A stretch of 64,000 bases of DNA, from the NCBI GenBank assembly GCA_008973525.1, contig WACJ01000104.1:434001-498000 (forward strand), in the 5' to 3' direction. The translations under genes and the position numbers were made by a program. The notes beneath the pieces are model-generated. The model ran no database searches. It saw only the letters and a program-made list of their open reading frames with translations, and was not told the DNA's origin. Origin of the DNA: Stenopsyche tienmushanensis. Taxonomy: Eukaryota > Arthropoda > Insecta > Trichoptera > Stenopsychidae. This document shows positions 1 through 12,004 of this stretch, piece by piece (position 1 is the stretch's first letter; every line of letters begins with the position of its first letter).

Positions 1-849
1 CACGGGCGCAACTGGGCTTGGGGCGCAAAACGCAGGATACCGACCCGATTGAGAGAGTTATACGTGATTTTTATTTTACTTGACCATTTTACTCTAAATG
101 CATTAACACGTAAATTGACATAGCATTCGCAATGAGTCATTTTCGGTATCTCGCATGGGGTTCCCGTTTCTTCGTTTGGAGATAATATGTACTTACTTCA
201 TCACTCATAATTGGCTCGAGGTAGATAACGCCATTTGGATAGATAATCGATGTCATTGATTCAAAGCAACACGATATAATAATTGGTTAGCGATGCTTTA
301 TCTCCAGTATAATGGTGTTTCAATTTTATGGATAATCACTGTTTCCGATGAAGCTCGTGAGAATTTTAGGTGTCGACCCGATTAGTCATTTTTAGATACC
401 CTTAAAAAAGTGTTTCGGCGCTCGTTGTATCATCTCTTTATATTGCTTCATCAGCACCAACACCACCGGGGACTACGCCCCTCGGCCAGTGCGCCCCTGC
501 CTCATTTTCGTCCATACGAAAAATAACGGTGTACAACAACAAACAACTAACAAAAAACACCGGGTGAACGCAGAAAGATTAGGTAATTATATTTTAAAGT
601 TAACCATGAAATATATAATGATTTATACTTTTTGATACAATATTGGCCTGAAACAAATAGAGATTTCCCGAGTACATTCATTTTAAAATCATAGAAATCA
701 ACATTATAGAATCATTAGTCTTAATTTATTCTAATTTTTTCAATCTTTGATCTTCCGTTCATATTTTTTTGTTGAAAAAAGTAGTTTCGAGAAAAACGCG
801 TTAAAATACTCTTTTTTATTATCCATCATTTTAATTTTGTCATTTCTTA
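1..849. other. Non-coding sequence, no gene seen
   Basis: No ORF of note. A short GC-richer patch (about 460-520) could be the tail of a retroelement, because a LINE reverse-transcriptase relic lies just downstream on the minus strand, but nothing proves it. Confidence 0.4.
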
Positions 850-859
850 AGATCTTCTA

Positions 860-1262
860 AGTTTCAGTCTTTTGGAAAACTTTATCGGAATACAGGTTAA
901 ATAATAGGGGTGACAAAATACAAACTCGTCGAACTCCTCTTTGTATAGCTATAGCCTCTGTACTTCCATGTCTGATTTCTGCCGTTTGATGTCAGTAAAG
1001 GTTTTTAATAAAGTTCTGATCTTTAGGGTCAATATTGCATTTTCTGAGCATGTCCATTAATGTCGTACTCTATCAAATGCTTTTTCGTAATCTATAGAGC
1101 ATGCAAACACTTATTTTTGTTGGTCCCGACATTTCTGACGTAAAACATTGACTGCTAGCAATGCTTCTCTGGTTCCGAAAGCATTTCGAAAACCGAATTG
1201 CGAATCATCCAGATCATGTTCGCACTTGTTTCTTATTCTGGCAAAGAAGCTTATAATCTGTC
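860..1262 (-). mobile_element. Non-LTR retrotransposon reverse-transcriptase relic
   Basis: Read on the minus strand, the region encodes consecutive reverse-transcriptase motifs: DDSQFGFRNAFGTREAL, then SIDYEKAFDRVRH, then IDPKDQNFIKNLY, then IQRGVR followed by CILSPLLFNLY. This is the palm of a LINE reverse transcriptase of the RTE/CR1-like type common in arthropods. At least three stops and one frameshift break it, and the catalytic FADD block is not seen, so it is a dead 5'- and 3'-truncated fragment. The clade is uncertain. Confidence 0.85.
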
Positions 1263-1990
1263 CAAACAAACAAAAATGAGATAATTTAAAGTAAGTACAT
1301 ACATACATATGTATCTTGAATAATATAATATGAATGATTTAGTAATCGAGTCATGTGTGTAATGCAAGGCAATTAAAACAAGAGGACAGGTATTTGTTTT
1401 GGTAGATAAGATACAAGATTTATCCTTATCGCTTTGAAAAGCTTTGTTTTTTTTTTAATCTTGATCTGTGTATATAACACTTTGTATACTGTTCAGGAGT
1501 TGCCTCATTATCCTGCCTGAGTATCTCAACATTTTTTTGTAGTATTATATTTGTTTTGTTGTGTGCGTCTCATACTATTTTTTCCTAATCCTAGCATAAA
1601 AACTACTTCATACTTTTGAAATGCCATTTGAACTTTTTATTTGAAATGAGCAAAATGTCCACAATCGCGGCAACCGAAAAATACTTTTTTCTATGATGAG
1701 TGCCTTACTTGGCGTCTATTTCAGCAATGAGTGATGATGTCAACCTGAAAAAATCGTAACGCGTGCTTAAAATATGGATGTGGAAAATTTTAGCAGTTGT
1801 ACCTTTGTTAAGTTCGCCAAAAAAAATCCCAGAAAAGTGCCTTCACACGGAATGACCCACTTAAATCACCAGTCATTAATAGTAGAACAATAAATAAATA
1901 AAACTAGTAAGCTCATGTAAGTGTTTGGCTTTCTTTTTGTGATGCTGTGGAGCCAGTGATCCATAAATATTTTTCCTATTTTATCCTGAT
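1263..1990. other. Non-coding AT-rich sequence
   Basis: No coding sequence, RNA gene or clear repeat boundary was found between the LINE relic and the Helitron-like block. Confidence 0.4.
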
Positions 1991-2530
1991 CTATGTATGT
2001 ATATAAAAGCTTATCTGTTTGTCGTTCAACATCTCGTATGGGCTCCCATAGCATTCACTCGATTGCAATGAAACTTTGGTGAGTTGTTGTGTCCATAACC
2101 CTGAAGGTTTTCGAATTAGCACAAGCATTGTTTATGTGCGGAGTTTGTTTTGCAAATCGTTTAACGGATGCACCATATTGGTCTGGTGTACCGCGGGGCC
2201 AGGGAGAGAAAGAATGCGCAAAAGGTCGACGAGGAGAGAGGGAGAGAGGATGTATGCGCGCGCAATACGGCGCTTGGGGAAAGGGCGAGAGGAAGAGACA
2301 GTCGTTCTTCGAGGTGGGCGTGTGTGCACGCTTGTCTTTATAAATTGGATTGCGTGCCGGGCATTCGTTATACACACACATAAACACGTATATATTTATA
2401 AATTAATGTTTCTTTGCTCATTTCGTATATGCTCCTATAGCATTCAACCGAAAGCGAAGAAACTTTGTTGAATTGTTGCGCGAATGTTCGCAAAAGTTTC
2501 TAAATTAGTTCGCACGTTCTACAATAGATG
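1991..2530 (+). mobile_element. Helitron-like 5' region (two overlapping 5' ends)
   Basis: The block starts TCTATGTATGTATATAAAAG and continues with a segment that recurs at 33540-33690 (+), 41400-41725 (-) and weakly at 26430-26550 (+). A second copy of the same head begins near 2385 (CATTTCGTATATGCTCC, CATTCAACCGAAAG). A terminal TC and no inverted repeats are typical of Helitrons. The link to the downstream repeat-rich ORF, a known Helitron N-terminal type, is by position and orientation. Confidence 0.6.
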
Positions 2531-2766
2531 GCAGACGAGTCGTTTCAATAAATTTGTTTTTCGTGTAGTGTAACGACACTTGGTGTGTTTTCGGTGTGTG
2601 AGTACACATCACACAATTCAATATATTCAACACAAACAGCGACATTTCAGTTTGTGTTTTTATTAAAAAGTGGTGTGGTAAATCTAATTGCCTTTCGATG
2701 GTAGATAATATCACACGCATTTTCTTTGTTTTTTTAAGTGATTTTGCAATAGTTGTCAAATGAATC

Positions 2767-3612
2767 ATGCCACCCAAAAAAGAGCGGATCGGTCGATCTA
2801 CGCACATAGCACGAAAGACAAAGTTAGCACGAGCTAAAGAAACAAGCGAGCAACGGGAAGCAAGACTGGAAATAAGCCGAGTATGCAACGCTCGGGCTCG
2901 TTTGTCTGAAACAGTCGAGCAACGGGAAGCAAGATTGGAAGCCGCTCGAGTACGCAAAGTTCAGGTCCGCATGTCCGAAACAGCCCAGCAGTGGGAAGCA
3001 AGACTGAAAAGGGATCGAGAACGCATTGCTCTAGCCCGTTCATCTGAAACAGTTGAGGAATACGAAGCAAGACTGGAAAAGGCTCGAGTACGCAGAACCC
3101 TAATACGTTCGTTTGAAACAGACGAGGAACGGGAAGCAAGACTGGAAGCCGATCGATTATGGAAGGTTCAGGCCCGTTTGTCCGAAACAGACGAGGAACG
3201 CGAAGCAAGATTGGAAGCCATTCGAGTACGCCGCGCTCAGGTCCGTTCATCTGAAACAGACGAGGAACGGAAAGCAAGATTGGAAGCAAATCGAGTACGC
3301 CGCGCTCAGTCCCGTTCGTTTGAAACAGCCGAACAACGGAAAGCAAGACTCGAAGCCAATCGAGTGCGCCACGCTCAGGCCCGTTTATCTGAAACAGACG
3401 AAGAACGGAAAGCAAGACTGGAAGCCAATCGAGTACGCCAGGCTCAGGCCCGTTTGTCTGAATCAATCCAACAATGGGAAGCGAGATTAGAAGCTAATCG
3501 AATACGCCAGGCTCAGGCTCGTTCGTCTGAAACAGCCAAGCAACGTAAAACAAGACTAAAAGCCAATCGAGTACGCAAGGCTCAGGCAAGTTTGTCTGAA
3601 ACAGACGAGTAA
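2767..3612 (+). pseudogene. Helitron protein N-terminal repeat ORF, truncated
   Basis: The 281-residue frame starts MPPKKERIGRSTHIARK and is then built of 23-residue units of the form SETxEQREARLEAxRVRxAQ. Proteins with this head and these charged units occur in insects and other arthropods as the N-terminal part of Helitron replicase-helicases (family knowledge). Here a TAA at 3610-3612 interrupts a twelfth unit that continues in frame after the stop. No Rep HUH motif or Pif1 helicase follows; the downstream 2.8 kb is non-coding. I therefore call it a 3'-truncated transposon gene, not a host gene. The sequence is strongly charged and probably helical. The long reverse-strand frame across the same bases is only a shadow of the repeat. 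Confidence 0.75.
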
Positions 3613-3681
3613 CGAGAAGCAAGATTGGAAACCGTTCGAGTAAGCACTGCTCAAGCTTGTTCTTCCGAAAGAGTCGAGCAA
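2839..3681 (+). repeat. 69-bp tandem repeat, about 12 units
   Basis: Units of exactly 69 bp (23 codons) run through the Helitron ORF, each starting near a GAAACAG core. Units differ at several positions, so the array is old or under coding constraint. One unit beyond the stop codon keeps the pattern. Confidence 0.85.
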
Positions 3682-3781
3682 CCTTCTTATTTATTAGTGA
3701 ATGCATCAGACGAAATTAAAAAAAAATATCGTGTATCCAAAGTCACTTCAATAAACGAAATTAAAATATAAACACTTTCTT

Positions 3782-6400
3782 TGAGTAAGCTTTACAATAA
3801 ATTACCTTTTCCATATACCACTACCATATTCTATTACAAAAAGTATAAATTTTAAAGGTAAACAGCAGAGTAATAAACCACTTTCAGCAGAACCCTGCTC
3901 GAGCTTATTTTCGCCACAATAATTTGTCAACTTTATAAAAGATGTCACTAAATTATATTTATTAATTTAATTATTTTAAAATGCAAATTGAATTTTACCT
4001 TATAATAATATTCCATCGATTTAAATACTTATTCAATATTCAAACCTTTTTTTTTAAAAAACAACTGGCAAATTTACCTAAATTCTTTTGCAAATTGTAT
4101 TTTTATTTTTTTATAATTGTATGAAAAAAAGCATGATTTTGTAAATCCAAAGCCATGTAGATCAATAAAGATGATGCACATATAGACATTCGATGAAAGA
4201 ATATTACTTGATTGATTGAAAACAAATAATCTTCCTAAAAATAATCAGTAGTAGCAGTAATAAAATTGTTTTTTTAGTGCAATATTTCAACTTGTGTATT
4301 TTGATAAGGCTACATTTTACATGCTAGATAAATCGACAAATTGTGAGATTAATTTTGATACAGTCTTTAAAGTGCAATAAGTCGCAGACGAGTAATCAAA
4401 ATTGATACAATGAACGTAATAAAATTGTTATCCTCGCATAAAGATAATGTTTAATTATTCAATTGTGCTTTTCTATAATATCGATGATGTATCGTGAAAC
4501 GGTCTATATTAAAAATATATAAAATCATATTGGTTTTGTTTCAGCGTATTCAACGTTTAAAGTTAAATGAATCATCTTGAAATCCTCAACGCGTCGATTC
4601 GTACGAGATATAGAAATATTGTCTGACCAATCCGATGATTGACAATGTTTTTATCTTAAAATCTAACACTATCTTATGAAATAATTTTTTGTAGCATTAT
4701 CTTATCTGAATTCATTCTTGATATAGATGATACTACCTATTCATATTATTATTGGTGCTTTTTCATACGAGGAAAGTTCTCTCCGTGTGGTTCACAATGT
4801 AATTATAAATATTAACCTTAATGTATAGCTTTAATTGTGTCAGTTGTGATAAAAATCATTTCCGAAAACTAGTTTTTTAAATTAAATATTTTAAACCATA
4901 TTTAGATATACTTTTCTAGCGTATTCTCAATGATTGATGCTATTTTTATTTGAACAATGGATGAAAGAAATCCCACTTAATTTTTTTTTGTTGATAACAT
5001 CAATAATCTTTAATAGCATCAAGTCGGTTTTATTAAAAGTTTACACATATTTAAATACTCTACTTAAAATAAAATCGATTGCCAGATTTAAAATAATCAC
5101 TTATTTTTTTATAGTAGTAACTTTTGAATTGCTTGTTTGATGAAGACCACTTCCTTGAGTTTCTTCTTCAAATTGTTTATGTGCTTTTATTATATAAATT
5201 ATAATAAAAACAATTCCTGAATACAAAATTATAGATAATCAATAGACGTCTCGTGAGTTTAACAAAAACAAGTTATTATTAAAACTTTATTAATTCTTTG
5301 ATGAGTATGCACTCACACGTTGAGTGTGCACTTGAGCGATTTAAAGAATGCTTGAACAACGCTTTATTTTCAATACAATGCATTTATGTTTAATATAATA
5401 TTATTATTCATTCAAATTATAATCTCAAACATTACATTTACCATTTATTTTTTTAGTTTGTTACACTTCAATTAAATCTCCAATATTAAGTTTTAATATA
5501 TAGAGCTGTATTATTTCATTTCCAAAATATCTGCATTGATGAGTCTTTGAGCATTTATATCGGGAAGTGCAAAAATACGTGCTGTTTTACTAAGACTTTT
5601 GCTAAGAAAAGTCATAAAAAAAAATGGTGTTTTGTAATGTTTTTTTTTTTTAAATAATTGTTCAGTATTCTCATCAGTTTTGCGATTAAGATGTGTACAA
5701 TTGTAAAAGATTCAGAGGGAAAATATATTATTGATTAAATTTAGGTTGTTTTTTTTATTTTTACACAAATAAAATGGCATGTATTATTGACATTGCCGAT
5801 ATATAAGTAATTAAACATTATTATTTTGTGGCAAAAAATCACTAATTTTTTTTATTACAAATTTAAGTAAAAACTAATAATTATTCTACATTTAATAAAT
5901 TTTTTTTTCGACATATTCGATACAATTAAATACACGTCTTAATAAATAAAAATAGTTTTAAAATATCTTTGAATTCTATGTCGCTGCTTAATTTTAAAAA
6001 ATAAATTTTGATAACAATTATTATCTGATCCAAAGCTTAATTACTCAAAATATAATTAAAATTTTTACCATTATAACCATGTATAGATAAAATGAATCGA
6101 ACGATATGCATTTCAAAGAGTAAGGCATAGATAAGTTCGTTTGTAAGCGGCTATTAAATTTTATATTTGGAATGATCACTTGAATACTTACCCAATGTGT
6201 AAAACTCACAAACACAAATAACTAAATTATTGAAATCAATCTTACGTTCAATACCATTCTATTATTTCTCTTAAGATATTGTATTCTTAATCAGACAATC
6301 TCCATATAAAAAAAATATATCATAAAAATAAAATACATGGTAAAAAAATTAAAATAAAAACAATTCATTGTAAAAAATAAAATTAGTTTTAAAACGTTTT
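3782..6400. other. Intergenic AT-rich sequence
   Basis: Very AT-rich with many poly-A and poly-T runs. The only structure noted is the dispersed repeat at 5291-5650. Small ORFs here show no recognisable family. Confidence 0.4.
5291..5650 (+). repeat. Dispersed repeat, copy 1
   Basis: It begins CTTTGATGAGTATGCACTCA and ends around GTGCAAAAATACGTGC followed by CTAAGAAAAGTCATAAAAA. Both ends recur at 35754-35960 in the same order with a shorter middle. A related head (GAGTACGCACTCACGCG) is at 10808. Family unknown; no coding capacity. Confidence 0.6.
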
Positions 6401-6424
6401 TAATGATATTTTGTATAAAATACA

Positions 6425-6435
6425 GAGCATTCAAG
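6425..6435 (+). promoter_or_regulatory. 5'UTR splice acceptor of divergent actin gene 1
   Basis: AATACAG ending at 6425 followed by AGCATTCAAG then ATG matches the TTTCAG-AAGCCTTCAAA-ATG arrangement of the conventional actin at 13791-13803. This suggests a conserved 5'UTR intron and supports the start at 6436 rather than the in-frame ATG at 6403. Confidence 0.55.
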
Positions 6436-7617
6436 ATGACAGACGTTGCTTTAATGTTAGACAATGGCACCGGCTCAATCAAGGCTGGTTTCGTATCCGA
6501 GGACGAACCGACAAAAATAATACCTACGGTAATAGGACGTCCAAAACAAGAAGGTATGAATTTCGACGGAAACCAGACGGACACTTACATAGGCACCGAA
6601 GCGCTGACCAGAAGAGAAATCCTCTCATTAGAGAATCCAATCAAAAAAGGTCAGATTTGTAACTGGGAAGACATGGAGAAATTATGGGGTCTCATTTTCA
6701 GCAACGAACTTAAAACGTCTACGGAGGATCGTTTCATTCATTTTACCGTCCCGAACATGCACTCCAGGCTTGAGAGGTTTTATGATTTTATTTAAAATGA
6801 GCAATAATAATCATTCATACTGAGCAATCATATATTTTTTATTTATCGCAGGCAAAAAACAAGTGAAATAATGCTAGAACAATTCAACGCCGGCGGAATA
6901 TACATTTCGCCGCAGCCCGTACTCGCCATGTACGCGTCCGGTTTGGTGACCGGTATCATTGTGAATTCCGGCGAAGGCATTTCTAATATTGCGGCAGTCT
7001 TCGAGGGATGTATGATCTCGAAGGGTGCTCCGAAAATGAATTTCACCGGAGGCGATATAACGGAATATCTCATGAGATTGCTCAACGAAAGGAAATTCAC
7101 CACTACGACGGCTTCGCAAAGAGCCATCGTTCAAGGGATAAAGGAGAAGTATTCCTATGTCGCTTTTGATTTCGAGAAAGAAATTGAATCGACAATTGAA
7201 AGACCTTATATTCTTCCAGACGGCAATGAAATTTTGCTCGGCAATGAACGATTTCGATGCGCCGAAGCGATTTTCAATCCTTCTTTGTTGGGCAAAGAAG
7301 CCGGTAGCGTTCAAGACACTGTTTACAATATGATCATAAAAAGCGAAATAGATCTTCGGAAGCTGCTCTATAAAAATATTCTTCTTGCCGGGGGAAATAC
7401 AATGTTTCCAGGATTTGCCGATCGCTTAAAAAAAGAGCTCGTGGAGATCGCTCCATCCGGAGCACAAATCAAAATAAAAGAAGCAACCGATAGAGTCATA
7501 TCCACATGGGTGGGCGGTTCAGTATTGAGCAGTTTATCGACATTCAATAACATGTGGATTACGCGACAAGAGTACGAAGAATTCGGTTCTGTAGCTCTCG
7601 ATAAAAAATGTGTTTGA
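6436..7617 (+). CDS. Divergent actin-like protein with altered ATPase site
   Basis: Two coding exons, 6436-6776 and 6852-7617, separated by a 75-bp GT-AG intron; joined they encode 368 residues (conventional actin here: 376). The intron splits the same Arg codon as in the other two actins. The actin fold is recognisable throughout: DNGTG phosphate loop 1 at 9-13, YASG, IKEKYSYVAFDFE, LPDGNE, NERFRC, LAGGNTMFPGFADR, and the C-terminus EYEEFG to KKCV. Odd points: the second phosphate loop DSGDG is NSGEG (Asn152 for Asp154, Glu155 for Asp157 in muscle numbering) and His161 is Asn159, while Gln137 is kept (Gln135). The methylated His73 is Lys. A five-residue gap precedes LPDG. Nucleotide hydrolysis is therefore likely weak or lost. 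The open frame and conserved splice sites argue it is expressed, perhaps in a specialised tissue such as testis (inference). Confidence 0.9.
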
Positions 7618-7836
7618 TATGATTTTTCACGTTGATAAATGCAATAATGAAGATATTGAAGGAAGACGATTGTATATTAACAACTGCTGATAAACGCAAA
7701 AATATAGATCTATGATTTAGTACATATTTGGCTTGAATTGACTCGCTTATTAATTGATTTAATTGTATAAAGAGTTATGCGATGCAAAATTAATTTAATT
7801 GTTAAATGTTCTATTCTATATGTATGTATTTTTAAA

Positions 7837-7842
7837 AATAAA
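7837..7842 (+). terminator. Poly(A) signal of actin-like gene 1
   Basis: An AATAAA hexamer about 220 bases past the stop codon, in an AT-rich 3'UTR, is the best polyadenylation candidate. Confidence 0.45.
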
Positions 7843-10517
7843 TAATTGTAAATATTAATCTGATATAATTGGATTGGACGCGTATTTGTATTTGACGATA
7901 TGACCAGTCGTCGTTAATGTTTTAGCGTTGGTCAAATGTTGCATAAACAAATACATAAATTGCACAATAGAAAACCCAATAACATAATAATGTTAGTATC
8001 TTCGGTATATTATTACAATATACAGTATATTAATAATGTATTAAATTATTATATATTTTATAGTCAACTTTGAATATAACCTGTGTACGGCAAAATAACA
8101 TAACTTTGTGCTGCATTCCAATGAAATCCAATTTAACAGCACCCTGGCAACGGTCTCCTACATCATAACAGGCCAAATATATAAAAATATAAAGTCATTA
8201 TTTTAAGAATTGCAGATATCATTAACATGTCAAAAATCATGATTTATTTAATCAAATAACATGAATGATTAAACAATATAGTTTTCCTTTCGTCCATCTC
8301 ATAATTATCGTTTACTTCTGTAAAAACCATTTTATCGAATATCAAAGCGTAAAAATGCAATATTTTGATATTAAATCTGTAAAGTATTATTATTGTTGTG
8401 GTTATTTATTGATACATAGCAAAAAACTGAAGATACTCACTAAGTAATCTCTTCTTTAACACGTGGTTGACGGTCTTATTTATATTTTTAACTCATCCAG
8501 GATAAATGAGTTGGAGCGTCTGGTCGCCAATACAGCACATTTTGAATGCGTCTAGCTATAAGCCAGCTATAAACTAATATCATATTTAATTTGATTTACT
8601 TTTTGAAATTCCCAGTCATTTATCAGCACTGCTGAAAAAAATACATAATAAATTAATTTCATTTAAAAATACGTCATCGGTATTCCAAAAATGTGATATT
8701 TATTCATTAATACACAATGGAATAAAATATGTTAACGTTGATAATATCTCAAATTTCACAATATATTATTCTATTGTATTGGCGCATTTCACAACAATGT
8801 AAAATGATTTTGTGACAGAGATATTTAATTAAAAAATGCGAATAACATAAATGTTATTGATGTCATCGATTATATTATTTATCTTCGGTTTCAAATGTAA
8901 AGATGGCACTGCTAAATATGTTTAAGAAAGTGTAAAATTATTGATTAACGACGATGAAAATTTATGTTTTAGTGGAAATTTTCACAATGAAAATATATAA
9001 AGTGCAGCCGCACATCAAAATCTTCGAAATTCTGCGCCCGAACTAATTGAAACATAGAGTGATATGTTATTTTCTTTAGATAGTGATCGCTGGGTCGCAA
9101 TGAAAATTCTCTAAGGTTACTTTATATAAGTTGCTGATAAGAAAACCTGACCATATATGGTAATATAGATTGATACACATGACGTATAGGCGCTAATTAA
9201 TGTTTTATCTGGTTATTGTTGGATACACGTACGATAGTCATATGTATATAATCATCATACGGCGTCGATAAGGAATATAGTTAAACGATCTTCAATTTAT
9301 CACGTTAACGAGAAGAGCTTAAATTAGATTGCATAAAAAATTTTCAGCTATTAAAAATGGGATCACTAATTATTAGTCTTACAGACTACACTCATTCGAC
9401 ATGTATACATAATTCTCGAACATTCCTCACTCTGATCTATTTAATATCTTTCTAAATAAGCAAATTTGTGGCTCACGCTTATTCGCAGAGTGTGCATGTT
9501 CATCGAGTTCAGAGATTCTGCATATTATTAGTCTTTCAGACTAATGTTTAGTTACTACGAGTAAAAAGTGAACTAACAACGCCGACATGCCTCTAGTCAC
9601 ATATTGTGAAGCAACTTTTTGAACCTATCTATGGAACAAACAGAGCTTTGAACAACCGCTTTTGGTTTTGATTCTGGTCTCGTATAAACCTAAACATAAT
9701 AAAGTAGTTTATTTGCTTTCAACTGCTATAATCAGCAAGATATTAATATCAATTTCAAAAAGTCAAAAATAAAACATTTTCACGACAATAAAAAAAGGTA
9801 CTATTGACACGATCGACTAACAAATACATGGCCACAACGTATATTTTATAATATCCTAAACAACGACAAAAACCATTAAAACACAGTTTGTCCAAAAAAT
9901 TGGCTGATGCTTTTAATGAGCCATTTTTTTCCTATCTTTCGTATAATAGGATTTATTTTGTTAGTTTGTGAGACTATTATATAGTGACGGTGTAATTTAA
10001 AAACATAATTAGTGATCCAGGGTTAAAAATTACTTTATAAAGCGCTAAAACGCATCATTTTAAAAAGCATCGAGTCGAATCACAATAAAAAAATAATACG
10101 ACGACGGCAATCTGATTAATTATAATTATTATTTAACGATGTAAATTGCTTTATAGACCAAATGTAGTAATACTTTTTAAACGCAATGTGAATTAATTTA
10201 CAACTAATCATATATTTTTTATTAAGATCATTACCAATATGCTTCATATCGTATTATTTTCGTACCGATTAATCAATAATTCCATCTTATCAGACGAATT
10301 TACTCTATTAAGCCATCTCGAAAATATTTCAAAAATGTCGATACATACTATCTGCGAAATAGATTATGATTTGTTCAGTTCGTACAATGAAATTAATGAT
10401 AAACACCGAATAATATCTACGATATAACGGAACGAGCTGACTAAAATATCTTTTGATGCTTAATACCTAAGATCGGTTCTGATATAAGCGGATTTGAGCG
10501 AAAGATGTTTACAAAAA
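7843..10517. other. Intergenic AT-rich sequence
   Basis: No coding sequence recognised. It contains one copy of a hairpin-bearing dispersed repeat near 9360-9540; small ORFs are random-looking. Confidence 0.4.
9361..9540 (+). repeat. Hairpin-bearing dispersed repeat, copy 1
   Basis: It starts CACTAATTATTAGTCTTACA-GACTAC; the block also holds CATTCGACATGTA, AACATTCCTC and GCAAATTTGTGGC. The same series occurs inverted at 20400-20560 and, shortened, at 30783-30880. A perfect ATTAGTCT-TTC-AGACTAAT hairpin closes this copy at 9517-9537. Confidence 0.6.
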
Positions 10518-10785
10518 GAGATTAAACTCCACTCTCATCTATAAACTATACGTTGTATCTAATGACGCCATATGTAGGAGAAAATTCGTCCACATTGGGA
10601 GTAAGAATTTGCAAAATATAGCATTTGCCAGTGAATTGCCAGTAAATGACCAGTGACAAGACATGAATTTATCCATGGAAATTTGATCGATAAATACAAA
10701 TGTAATTAATATTTAAATCGATTCATATGCATTTTTATTATACTCCACGTTGATTGCTCAATTATTCCATTTGCCATTTGCATTC
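10518..10785 (+). repeat. Left arm of a ~260-bp inverted repeat
   Basis: From GAGATT through CTATAAACTATACGTTGTA to ATTATTCCATTTGCC the segment matches the reverse complement of 12723-12982 almost throughout, with only scattered differences and a few small indels. A shorter third copy is at 17782-17868. Confidence 0.85.
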
Positions 10786-11871
10786 TATTTTTGAGAATGT
10801 TTTTAGCAATGAGTACGCACTCACGCGTGCTGTGTTTCTATTTCTAATACAATGAATACCAAAATTGATTATATTTGAGACGCTATTATGGGCCAATCAA
10901 GATTCATAATTAATTGCATTATATTCATGCTCCATGCTCCAAAAAATGTGTATTATCATAGCAATACAAATCGTTCCGGAAAAAGCGCAGGTTTCCTAAA
11001 TATAGTTTAGGAAATGTGCGGATAAAAAATGTTTGCTTAGATCAAATATTTATTCATGACCAGGATATCGACCAGCAGTCGTAAAAAGGCATTTAATCTA
11101 TACGACATTTTAAATTCTATTTACGATAGCAAAAAATGGTTTAAATACGATAACTGTAAACTTAAAAATACAAATCAATAAAATAGTGTTTAGCAAAAAT
11201 AAAAAATTGTCGTCAAAATACTATTTTTACGGTTGAAATACAAAAACAGTTCTGCGAGCGGTGCTTATTTTGATGGTGATAAAGTTGGAATTGTTCTAGC
11301 ATTTTCATACTATGACTTATTGATAAAATATTTCTTCTGACTCAATGTTATTAATCTAAAATCACAATTGGAAGAGTTCAAAGATTAAGATTTACTTCGA
11401 AAGATCGATTCAAGATATTGATAGAGTGTTTTTCAAAATCACAGTTAATTAAATGGACCAATAAATCTTTGCAGTGGTTCAATTTTATTTTTATTAACGA
11501 CCATGTACAATTGTTATTTCGGAGAGATGCTCATTTTTAACGTCGCTAGAACATTCTTTTTTTTTTACCGAGGCAATTAAGATTTCACGATACATATTCA
11601 ATGAAAATACAAAATATAAATAAAATATATAATATGAAGTAACGGAAAATATTTCTTACCTGTGCTAGAAAACATTCACGATTTAGTAAGACGAACTTCA
11701 ACTCAATTAAACCGATGCATTTAATCTAATCTTTTAATCTAACAAAACGTCTTTATATATTTAATCTATGAGGAAATAATATATCATTGGAAATTTGAAC
11801 AAACACTGATTAATTTCGAGGAATATTTTTTTTGAATAATCAGATAAAATTCTACGGAATTACTCAATTAA
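10786..11871. other. Interior of inverted-repeat element, left part
   Basis: Non-coding and AT-rich between the two arms. A head resembling the 5291 repeat (GAGTACGCACTCACGCG) lies at 10808. No transposase frame was recognised. Confidence 0.4.
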
Positions 11872-12004
11872 CTCTTTCAGAACTGAATTATTTTTTTCAT
11901 CCGATGGATTTTGTAAATTCCATGTGTCTAAAGTATAATAAGGAGAATATAAAAAAAAATATATTTATGTCTACAATTGTGCACGCCAGGTCTGAAAGAG
12001 TTAA
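11868..12004. mobile_element. piggyBac-like MITE, copy 1
   Basis: A 129-bp element (11872-12000) flanked by TTAA on both sides (11868-11871 and 12001-12004). Its ends are inverted: CTCTTTCAGAACTG on the left, CAGGTCTGAAAGAG on the right. A 123-bp sister copy at 52851-52973 has the same TTAA flanks. TTAA target sites and C-rich tips of this kind are the signature of piggyBac-family non-autonomous elements. Confidence 0.8.

Noticed and set aside
2834..3466. 210-codon minus-strand frame across the Helitron ORF
   Set aside because: Mirror of the 69-bp coding repeat; regular composition but no domain, and the + strand reading matches a known protein type.
6403..6435. Upstream in-frame ATG of actin-like gene 1
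   Set aside because: Actin homology begins at 6436 and the bases between contain a plausible splice acceptor.
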